From contig JBKJJS010000089.1 of NCBI GenBank assembly GCA_046597895.1, forward strand, positions 1-21,101: 21,101 bases of DNA, written 5' to 3'. Each line of letters opens with the position of its first letter. The stretch's first letter is position 1. Below, one piece after another: positions 5,951 to 11,868 of this stretch. Below the pieces are notes generated by a model. That model saw only the letters and a program-made list of their open reading frames with translations, was not told the origin of the DNA and ran no database searches. The DNA comes from WLJO01 sp046597895. Its GTDB lineage: Bacteria > Actinomycetota > Acidimicrobiia > Acidimicrobiales > Ilumatobacteraceae. Position numbers and translations under genes: made by a program.

Positions 5951-5956
5951 TACGGT
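5951..5956 (+). promoter_or_regulatory. -10 box of the STAS gene (TACGGT)
   Basis: TACGGT ends ten bases before the ATG at 5967. The block from the box to the start nearly matches that of tmk (TAGCGT then GCGCGGCACC then ATG), and the same hexamer and spacing precede rsgA. A leader of only three or four bases is predicted. Confidence 0.4.
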
Positions 5957-5966
5957 GCGAGGCGCC

Positions 5967-6311
5967 ATGGACCTCGTCGTACGTCAGATGCCAGTCGGCG
6001 AGTTCTCGGTGCACCACCTCAGCGGGGAAGTCGACCTCGCCACGCTCCCACGGCTGGCCGATGCGCTCATGCGAGCCACCGCTGGTTCTGCCGACAACGA
6101 CAATGCCACGACCCTCGTTGTGGACCTCGACGGAGTCCACGTCATGGACGATGCCGGCCTCGGCCTGATCCTCGGCGCGGCCGGACGAGCGCGCCAGGCG
6201 GGCCGCGACGTCGCCGTCGTCTGCTCGGCACCCACACTGCGCCAACGCTTAACTCTTACGGGGTTCGACCGCGCCGTCACAGTCGTCGATCGGCTGTCGC
6301 AACTTCGCTGA
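5967..6311 (+). CDS. STAS-domain anti-sigma-factor antagonist, BldG position, phospho-site replaced by Asp
   Basis: The 114-residue protein is a single STAS domain of the SpoIIAA/RsbV/BldG type. It has GEVDLATLPRLADAL near residues 20-34, then LVVDLDGVHVMDDAGLGLIL at residues 50-69 and a C-terminal CSAPTLRQRLTLTGFDRAVTV stretch. Such proteins bind an anti-sigma kinase to free a sigma factor, and are switched off by phosphorylation of the Ser in the motif D-S-[ST]-G-L-G. Here the motif is D61-D62-A63-G-L-G: the phospho-acceptor is Asp (codon 6150-6152) and the next residue is Ala. It therefore cannot be controlled in the usual way and may mimic the phosphorylated state. No anti-sigma factor gene is adjacent. 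Its place between tad genes and topA matches bldG in Streptomyces, but orthology is uncertain given the lost Ser. Confidence 0.85.
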   Translation: MDLVVRQMPVGEFSVHHLSGEVDLATLPRLADALMRATAGSADNDNATTLVVDLDGVHVMDDAGLGLILGAAGRARQAGRDVAVVCSAPTLRQRLTLTGFDRAVTVVDRLSQLR

Positions 6312-6336
6312 GGATTGCACCGACCGCCGCCAGGCG

Positions 6337-7557
6337 TCAGCCAGCCCGGAAGTCGGGATCGTGACGACGCAGCTCACGTCGGGCGATCGTCATTTTGTGG
6401 ACCTCGTCCGGGCCGTCAGCGAAGCGCAATGCCCGCTGCCACACCCACATCCGGGGAAGTGGCGTATCGTCGCACATGCCCATGGCCCCGTGGACCTGAA
6501 TGGCCCGATCGATCACGCGCAATGCCATGTTCGGCCCCGCCACCTTGATGGCGCTGATCTCCACCGCGGCGGCCTTGTTACCGACGGTGTCCATCAGCCA
6601 CGCCGTCTTGAACGTGAGCAGCCGGGTCATCTCAATGTCGATCCGCGACTCGGCGATCCAATCCATGATGTTCGATCGCTCCGCCACCCGCTTGCCGAAC
6701 GTCGTCCTTGACAGCGCCCGCTTGCACAGCAGTTCGAGGGCGCGCTCCGCCGCCCCGATCGAGCGCATGCAGTGGTGGATGCGGCCCGGACCGAGACGGG
6801 CCTGGGAGATGGCGAACCCATCACCTTCGTCCGCCAGCATGTTCGAAGCCGGCACCCGGACGTGGTCGAACCTCAGCTCGACGTGACCCTCCTGGTCCTG
6901 GTAGCCGAACGTCGGGAGTGACCGCGTCACCGTGAGCCCTGGCGTGTCCATCGGCACCAGGATCTGACTCTGTTGGCGATGGGGTGGCGCGCCGGGGTCC
7001 GTCTTTCCCATCACGATGAAGATCTTGCAGTTCGGGTGGGACGCGCCGGAGATCCACCACTTACTCCCGTTCAGCACGTAGTAGTCACCGTCGCGCTCGA
7101 TGCGCATCGCCACATTCGTCGCATCCGACGACGCCACGTCGGGCTCCGTCATCGCGTACGACGAGCGCATCTCGCCCTCGAGCAACGGACGCAGCCATAG
7201 GTCGTGCTGCTCGGGCGTTCCGAACATCGTGAGCACCTCCATGTTGCCGGTGTCCGGGGCCGAGCAATTGCAGGACTCCGAGGCAATCGGTGACCGTCCC
7301 ATGATCTCGGCCAGGGGCGCGTACTCCAGGTTCGTCAGCCCTGGCCCCCACTGCGGGTGCGGATGAAACAGGTTCCATAACCCACGCGAGCGTGCCTCCT
7401 TCTTCAGCTCCTCCATCACCGCTGGCTGAGCGTGAGGGTTACCGGCCTCCTCGAGCTGGCGTTCGTAGATCGCCTCGCTCGGGTAAATGCACTCGTCCAT
7501 GAACGAGGTCAACTTGGTGCGGAAGGTCTCGGTGCGCTGGCTGAAAGCGAAGTCCAT
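6337..7557 (-). CDS. Acyl-CoA dehydrogenase, ACAD10/11 (FadE2-like) type
   Basis: This 406-residue FAD enzyme oxidises an acyl-CoA to the 2-enoyl-CoA. Family signatures are clear: YAMTEPDVASSDATN for FAD and substrate binding (about residue 140), NGSKWWISGA, the RTTFGKRVAE dimer and FAD segment, and QVHGAMGMCDDTPLPRMW near the C-terminus. The segment ADGPDEVH takes the place of the YEGT segment of medium-chain enzymes, so the catalytic base is Asp, as in ACAD10/11 and mycobacterial FadE2, which act on long-chain or 4-hydroxy acyl-CoAs. I chose the ATG at 7557 (MDFAFSQRTE) because a TACCTT box lies eight bases upstream. It converges with the STAS gene, leaving 25 bases between stops. It is complete and unrelated to the stump at 977. 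Confidence 0.92.
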   Translation of the reverse strand: MDFAFSQRTETFRTKLTSFMDECIYPSEAIYERQLEEAGNPHAQPAVMEELKKEARSRGLWNLFHPHPQWGPGLTNLEYAPLAEIMGRSPIASESCNCSAPDTGNMEVLTMFGTPEQHDLWLRPLLEGEMRSSYAMTEPDVASSDATNVAMRIERDGDYYVLNGSKWWISGASHPNCKIFIVMGKTDPGAPPHRQQSQILVPMDTPGLTVTRSLPTFGYQDQEGHVELRFDHVRVPASNMLADEGDGFAISQARLGPGRIHHCMRSIGAAERALELLCKRALSRTTFGKRVAERSNIMDWIAESRIDIEMTRLLTFKTAWLMDTVGNKAAAVEISAIKVAGPNMALRVIDRAIQVHGAMGMCDDTPLPRMWVWQRALRFADGPDEVHKMTIARRELRRHDPDFRAG

Positions 7558-7565
7558 CGGTGATG

Positions 7566-7571
7566 AAGGTA
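7566..7571 (-). promoter_or_regulatory. -10 box of the acyl-CoA dehydrogenase gene (TACCTT)
   Basis: TACCTT on the minus strand ends eight bases before the ATG at 7557. This predicts a leaderless or one-base-leader transcript. No ribosome binding site is visible before the ATG, in agreement. Confidence 0.45.
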
Positions 7572-7588
7572 CGGAACATCGACCCACC

Positions 7589-7608
7589 CGCGCCACGCTT
7601 CCGGCGCG
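7589..7608 (-). terminator. Hairpin after the lipoprotein gene
   Basis: A perfect six-pair stem, CGCGCC with GGCGCG, encloses an eight-base loop. It lies 18 bases past the stop of the lipoprotein gene and before the acyl-CoA dehydrogenase promoter. There is no U-run, so termination is only suggested by its place. Confidence 0.3.
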
Positions 7609-7626
7609 AGCCAGGTCCTCGCGCGC

Positions 7627-8331
7627 TCAGCGCCCTTCCGAGATCTTGATTCCGCATTCGTCCTCGGTGTGCTCCGACACCGCCAACGTGGCCTTCGTAA
7701 CCTTTGCCGCATCGGGGTCTGCCTCGAATTCGGCGATCAACTCGCTCAACGTCTCGAGATCCTCCACCTTCGACAGTTCCTCAGCGTGGGCCAGCGTGAA
7801 GTCACGAATCGTCGCCACCTTGCGGCGCAGGGTCGTCGGAAGTTCGGCGGCGAGATCGTCGTACGCGTTCCGCATGCTCTCGAGCGGGAGCTTGCGCATG
7901 GCCTTCACGAGCGCATCGGGATTGGCCATCGATGCCTCAACCGCCTTGGCCAATGCATCCTGGTACTTCTCATTGACATCGACGATCTCCTGGGCCGCCG
8001 CACACAACGGGTCCTCGATCGACCGTGTGTCGAACGTCGCCGTGTCGCCCGGCATCGGGTCAATGGTCTGGACATCCGACGAATCCGAGTCATCCGGCTC
8101 CGACTCCGATGGGTCTGTCTCCGGCGGATCAGTCGCCGGGGGATCAGTCGCCGGGGGATCAGTCGCCGGAACGGTGACCTCATACGGCACGAGCGGCGCG
8201 GTCGTGCGCTTCGTGCTCTTGGTGCTCTGGCCTTCACCGTCAGCCGGTTTGTCGTTGCACGACACGAGGGCGAGTAGCAACACGATCGCCGCGAGCGGCA
8301 CGACCCGGCCAGGTGAACGATGTGTGTGCAT
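7627..8331 (-). CDS. Secreted lipoprotein with Thr/Asp/Pro-rich linker, function unknown
   Basis: The 234-residue protein begins MHTHRSPGRVVPLAAIVLLL and then ALVSC, a lipoprotein signal peptide with the modified Cys at residue 25 (lipobox LVSC, a loose version). After the Cys comes a Ser/Thr/Lys stretch and a repeated ATDPP linker rich in Asp, Glu and Ser (about residues 45-85). Next is a helical domain with CAAAQEIVDVNEKYQDAL and a late DECGIKI, so two cysteines (one near residue 110, one near 226) could form a disulphide outside the cell. I do not recognise the helical domain. The ATG at 8331 follows a TAGTCT box by seven bases, and that box contains the stop codon of rsgA. Membrane anchoring is expected; the role is unknown. 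Confidence 0.75.
   Translation of the reverse strand: MHTHRSPGRVVPLAAIVLLLALVSCNDKPADGEGQSTKSTKRTTAPLVPYEVTVPATDPPATDPPATDPPETDPSESEPDDSDSSDVQTIDPMPGDTATFDTRSIEDPLCAAAQEIVDVNEKYQDALAKAVEASMANPDALVKAMRKLPLESMRNAYDDLAAELPTTLRRKVATIRDFTLAHAEELSKVEDLETLSELIAEFEADPDAAKVTKATLAVSEHTEDECGIKISEGR
8126..8170. repeat. Three tandem 15-base repeats inside the lipoprotein gene
   Basis: The unit GGATCAGTCGCCGGG occurs at 8126, 8141 and 8156, the last copy ending in A. Read on the minus strand it codes for the pentapeptide PATDP three times in the linker. The unit is in phase with codons, so copy number can change without breaking the gene. Confidence 0.85.
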
Positions 8332-8338
8332 TACCACC

Positions 8339-8344
8339 AGACTA
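8339..8344 (-). promoter_or_regulatory. -10 box of the lipoprotein gene overlapping the rsgA stop (TAGTCT)
   Basis: TAGTCT on the minus strand ends seven bases before the ATG at 8331. Its first three bases are the TAG stop codon of rsgA. Transcription would start at or by the ATG. Confidence 0.4.
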
Positions 8345-9358
8345 CGGGCGGGGCCTTCTCCGTACGCCGCGGCGATCCTCTGCCCGTTCACGCCCCCTTT
8401 GCTCGTCCTCGATCGCCGCTTCCTCCGCCACGAGTCGCTTCAGGCTGACGAGCCGTTCCGGCTTCACCGCACCCCGAACGATCGCTTCCTGCACCGCGCA
8501 ACCGGGTTCGTCCTCGTGCTTGCAGTCGCGAAACCGGCACCGGTCCATCAGCTCGAACACGTCGGCGAACGCCCGCTCGATACCGCGCCCGCTCGACCAC
8601 AGGCTGACCGCTCGCAGCCCCGGCGTGTCGATCAACCATCCGTTGCCGGGCAGTTCGACAAGCTCTGCCGCGACCGTGGTATGGCGGCCGCGATCGTCAC
8701 CCGTACGAACGGAACTCGTGAGCTGCACCTGATGACCGACGAGACGGTTGACGAGCGTCGACTTCCCCACTCCGCTCGCGCCGAGCAGCGCGATCGTGCG
8801 GTGGCCCTCGGCAAGGGCGCGGACCCGTTCGACGCCATCGCCGCGCTGACTCGACACGGCGATCACCGGCACGTCGAGCGCCACGCCGATCATCGACGCG
8901 GTGCCCTCGACGGCATCCTCGACGGCATCGAGCTTCGTGAGCAGGATCACCGGCTGGGCCCCGCTGTCGTACGCCAGTACGAGTTCGCGCTCCAACCGAC
9001 GGGGGTTGGGCGGCGACGTGAGCGCGTGCAGCAGACACACGGTGTCGACGTTGGCGGCGAGCGTGTGGGACTCGCCTTTCGCCCCCGCAAAAGAAGCACG
9101 CCGGATGAGCGCGCTCGTCCGCTCGAGCACGTGCTCGATCCGCTCGGCGTCGGCTGACGGGACCACCCAGTCCCCGACCGCCACCTCCGCACCAATGTTG
9201 CGGATTCGCCGCGTCTCACCGTCGCTCGTGGTCGGCAGCAACGTGCTCCAGCCCCGATCGATGCGGGCGACCCGAGCGGGCGCTTCGATGACACCCAGGC
9301 GCTCGTAGACGTGGCGGAGCGCATCCGTCCATCCCAGGTTCACCAACACGTCATTCAT
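8342..9358 (-). CDS. rsgA: Ribosome small subunit-dependent GTPase RsgA
   Basis: RsgA (YjeQ) is a GTPase that checks late maturation of the 30S subunit. The 338-residue protein shows the family's circularly permuted order. It has an OB-fold N-terminus (VARIDRGWSTLLPT, then VAVGDWVV), then G4 LTKLDAVE, then G1 GASGVGKST, then G3 DTPG. The zinc module CRFRDCKHEDEPGC follows (Cys-x4-Cys-x-His-x5-Cys), and the C-terminus is helical and Arg-rich. G2 is probably in the RTGDDRGRHTT segment, as usual. The ATG at 9358 is preceded by a TACGGT box ten bases upstream; an upstream in-frame start would overlap that promoter and adds unconserved sequence. The ten bases between its stop and the next ATG leave room only for a promoter within its own 3' end. 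Confidence 0.95.
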   Translation of the reverse strand: MNDVLVNLGWTDALRHVYERLGVIEAPARVARIDRGWSTLLPTTSDGETRRIRNIGAEVAVGDWVVPSADAERIEHVLERTSALIRRASFAGAKGESHTLAANVDTVCLLHALTSPPNPRRLERELVLAYDSGAQPVILLTKLDAVEDAVEGTASMIGVALDVPVIAVSSQRGDGVERVRALAEGHRTIALLGASGVGKSTLVNRLVGHQVQLTSSVRTGDDRGRHTTVAAELVELPGNGWLIDTPGLRAVSLWSSGRGIERAFADVFELMDRCRFRDCKHEDEPGCAVQEAIVRGAVKPERLVSLKRLVAEEAAIEDEQRGRERAEDRRGVRRRPRP

Positions 9359-9366
9359 CGCTCCAA

Positions 9367-9390
9367 CGACCGTACCGGCGACCGTGCCGG
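9367..9390. repeat. Tandem 12-base near-duplicate over the rsgA promoter
   Basis: CGACCGTACCGG (9367-9378) and CGACCGTGCCGG (9379-9390) differ by one base. The first copy contains the TACGGT box of rsgA on the minus strand. The second copy carries CACGGT at the same place and so looks like a damaged copy of the box. Confidence 0.6.
9369..9374 (-). promoter_or_regulatory. -10 box of rsgA (TACGGT)
   Basis: TACGGT on the minus strand lies ten bases before the ATG at 9358. Hexamer and spacing are the same as before the STAS gene at 5967. No -35 hexamer is clear. Confidence 0.4.
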
Positions 9391-9486
9391 GTGGTCGTAC
9401 GCAACGTTGCTCACGGTGTGACGGATGACCAGCAACCACCAGCGCAAACGGGAGCTCACGCCAGCCGGACCCGCCACCAATTTCCC

Positions 9487-9492
9487 TACCCT
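9487..9492 (+). promoter_or_regulatory. -10 box of the first MMPL gene (TACCCT)
   Basis: TACCCT ends six bases before the GTG at 9499, which suits a leaderless mRNA. This box is the main reason for choosing that GTG as the start. Confidence 0.45.
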
Positions 9493-9498
9493 TCCGAC

Positions 9499-11808
9499 GT
9501 GCTCGCCCGCATCGCTCAATTCTGTTTCCGCCGTCGCTGGTCCGTCATTACGGCCTGGCTGGTGGCCATCGTCGGGTTGTCGGCCTTCGGGTTCGGTGCC
9601 GTCGGCCCCGACTTCAAGACGGACTTCACCCTGCCGGCCAGCGAGACGAAGGAGGTCTTCGACTTCCTCGGCGAACGGTCGCCCAACGATTCCGGATTCA
9701 ACGGTCAGATCGTGTTCACGGCGCCCCAGGGAGTCGCCGACCCCGCGGTCCAGGCGGCGATGGAGTCCATGTTCGCGGAGGTGGCGAGGCTCGACGGCGT
9801 TACGGTCACGAGCCCATACACCCCGGAAGGGCAGTTCGCCCTCGGTCGGGACGGCACGATCGCCTTCGCCCAGTTGGATCTGCGAGACCGCCCTCTCACC
9901 GAGTTGGAAGATCTCGCAACGGAGATCAGAGCACTCGATGCCGAGATCGCCGTCCCCGGCCTACGGATCGAGTACGGCGGCGACCTCTTCTACAAGTTCA
10001 AGCTTCCGGCGTCCGAGGCGCTCGGAATTCTGGCTGCGATCATCATCCTCGTCGTGGCGTTCGGCTCCGTCCTCGCCATGGGGCTACCGATCGGTACCGC
10101 CATCGTCGGCCTCATGTCCTCGGCCGCCGTCGTGGCGCTCGCCAGCAACATCCTGCCGATGCCGGAGTTCACGTTAGCCATGGCCGCCATGATCGGGCTC
10201 GGGGTCGGCATCGACTACGCACTCTTCATCGTCACCCGATACCGGGAAGGGCTGGCCGCCGGCCACGACCCTGAGACGGCCACTGTCGACGCCATCGACA
10301 CATCCGGGCGCGCCGTCCTCTTCGCCGGGGCCACCGTGATCGTCTCGTTGCTCGGCCTCTTCCTCGTCAACCTCAGCTTCGTTCGCGGTGTCGCCACGGC
10401 CTGCATCTTGGCGGTGTTAGCCATGGTCATCGCGTCGCTCACGCTTCTTCCCGCTCTGCTTGGCTTGGCGCAACGGCGCATCGATGTCACCACCTGGCGT
10501 GGCGCCCTCGGCCTGCTCCTTCCGGTAACCACTGCCATCCCGGCGATCATCTTCGGGATGCCGGCGCTCTTCCTGGCGGGCTTGGCCCTCGCGGTCATCC
10601 TCGTCATCGCCAGTTTCATGGTCCCCGCCCTTCGCGCCCAGGTGCCGGTCCACCGTCAACGCCGGCGCGAGGACGGGTTTTGGTACAAGTGGAGCCGGTT
10701 CGTGCAGCGCCGCCCGTGGACGGCGTTGGTGTGTGGCGTCGTACCGCTCGTCCTCCTTGCCGTCCCAATGCTCTCGCTTCGTCTCGGCTTCGGTGACAGC
10801 GGCAACTATCCGGAAAAGGAGACGGTGCGCCAGGCCTACGACCTGTTGGCGGACGGCTTCGGTCCCGGCTTCAACGGTCCCCTCCTCGTACTGGTCCAAG
10901 ACGCCGACGGGACGTTGACGGACGCCGAAGCACAAGGGATCACCGACCTCCTCAACCAGACCGAAGGCGTGGCGTTTGCCGCCGCACCGCGCTCGCTCGG
11001 GCCAGATGCCCAGATCATCACCCTGTTCTCGGACGGTGCCCCGCAGGACGCGTCATCGACCGAACTCGTGCACCGCTTGCGGAGCGACGTGCTCCCCGCC
11101 ACTGGCCTCGACGCCAGGGTCGGTGGCTTCCCGGCGGCCAGCGTGGACTTCGCGGACTACCTCGGTGCCCGCCTCCCGTGGATCATCTTCGCCGTGCTCG
11201 TCGTGTCGTTCCTGTTGCTCATGGTCGTCTTCCGCAGCCTGCTCGTACCCCTCAAGGCCGTCGTGATGAACCTGCTCTCCATCGGCGCGGCGTACGGCAT
11301 GATCGTCGCCATCTTCCAATGGGGATGGGGCCAGGCGCTGTTCGGATTGGACCGAGCGGGTCCCATCGAATCCTGGGTACCGATGTTCCTGTTCGCCATC
11401 GTGTTCGGCCTGTCGATGGACTACGAGGTGTTCCTACTCTCTCGTATGAAGGAGGAGTACGACCGCACCGGTGACAACGCCACCGCCGTGGCCGACGGAT
11501 TGGCCCTCACCGCCCGGGTCATCACCGCGGCGGCGCTCATCATGGTGTGCGTGTTCGGCAGCTTCGTGATCGGCGACGACCGGCAGTTAAAGCTGTTCGG
11601 TCTTGGCATGGCGTTCGCCGTCTTGGTCGACGCCACCATCGTCCGCATGGTGCTCGTACCGGCCACCATGGAACTCCTCGGTGACCGCAACTGGTGGCTC
11701 CCACGTTGGCTCCAATGGCTGCCCCGCGTCCACGTCGAAGGCAAGCACCACGACCTCGACTCCGAAGCGGCGGCACTGCTGGAGAACGAGCCGAGCGCCC
11801 TACGCTGA
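9499..11808 (+). CDS. MMPL/RND-family transporter (YdfJ-like) with an extra membrane hairpin
   Basis: This 769-residue protein is an actinobacterial MMPL-type RND transporter, exporters of lipids and other hydrophobic compounds driven by the proton gradient. It has two halves, each with a membrane segment, an outer porter loop and five membrane segments. Paired signatures mark the halves: GVGIDYALFIVTRYREG with Asp239-Tyr240, and GLSMDYEVFLLSRMKEEYD with Asp641-Tyr642. Between the halves, about residues 334-380, sit two further hydrophobic stretches (ALGLLLPVTTAIPAIIFGMP and ALFLAGLALAVILVIASFMV), which would raise the usual 12 segments to 14. The GTG at 9499 (LARIAQFCFRRRW) is chosen for the TACCCT box six bases upstream; longer starts add polar sequence. 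It stands alone, diverging from rsgA. The substrate is unknown. Confidence 0.88.
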   Translation: MLARIAQFCFRRRWSVITAWLVAIVGLSAFGFGAVGPDFKTDFTLPASETKEVFDFLGERSPNDSGFNGQIVFTAPQGVADPAVQAAMESMFAEVARLDGVTVTSPYTPEGQFALGRDGTIAFAQLDLRDRPLTELEDLATEIRALDAEIAVPGLRIEYGGDLFYKFKLPASEALGILAAIIILVVAFGSVLAMGLPIGTAIVGLMSSAAVVALASNILPMPEFTLAMAAMIGLGVGIDYALFIVTRYREGLAAGHDPETATVDAIDTSGRAVLFAGATVIVSLLGLFLVNLSFVRGVATACILAVLAMVIASLTLLPALLGLAQRRIDVTTWRGALGLLLPVTTAIPAIIFGMPALFLAGLALAVILVIASFMVPALRAQVPVHRQRRREDGFWYKWSRFVQRRPWTALVCGVVPLVLLAVPMLSLRLGFGDSGNYPEKETVRQAYDLLADGFGPGFNGPLLVLVQDADGTLTDAEAQGITDLLNQTEGVAFAAAPRSLGPDAQIITLFSDGAPQDASSTELVHRLRSDVLPATGLDARVGGFPAASVDFADYLGARLPWIIFAVLVVSFLLLMVVFRSLLVPLKAVVMNLLSIGAAYGMIVAIFQWGWGQALFGLDRAGPIESWVPMFLFAIVFGLSMDYEVFLLSRMKEEYDRTGDNATAVADGLALTARVITAAALIMVCVFGSFVIGDDRQLKLFGLGMAFAVLVDATIVRMVLVPATMELLGDRNWWLPRWLQWLPRVHVEGKHHDLDSEAAALLENEPSALR

Positions 11809-11828
11809 CGTCGTTCACAGCAAGCGCC

Positions 11829-11858
11829 TTGACACGGGACCCTTCCCGGCTCTAGCGA
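11829..11858 (+). promoter_or_regulatory. topA promoter (TTGACA - 18 - TAGCGA)
   Basis: A consensus -35 box TTGACA (11829-11834) is followed after 18 bases by TAGCGA (11853-11858), ten bases before the topA ATG. It is the only consensus TTGACA seen upstream of a gene here, so it may be the strongest sigma-A-type promoter in the window. The topA promoter is often supercoiling-sensitive; the long spacer would fit, but this is inference. Confidence 0.55.
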
Positions 11859-11868
11859 ATGGCCCTAC

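Noticed and set aside
8126..8170. CRISPR-like array
   Set aside because: The repeats are directly adjacent without spacers and code in frame for a linker.
7487..9157. A 556-codon open frame on the plus strand opposite the acyl-CoA dehydrogenase, lipoprotein and rsgA genes
   Set aside because: It is an antisense shadow of three clear minus-strand genes; its translation is Arg/Ser/His-rich with no domain.
9401..9410. Ten-base palindrome GCAACGTTGC between rsgA and the MMPL gene
   Set aside because: Short palindromes of this size are expected by chance, and it overlaps neither candidate promoter.
9391..9498. Longer start for the first MMPL protein
   Set aside because: The added residues are polar and unconserved, and the TACCCT box would lie inside the coding region.
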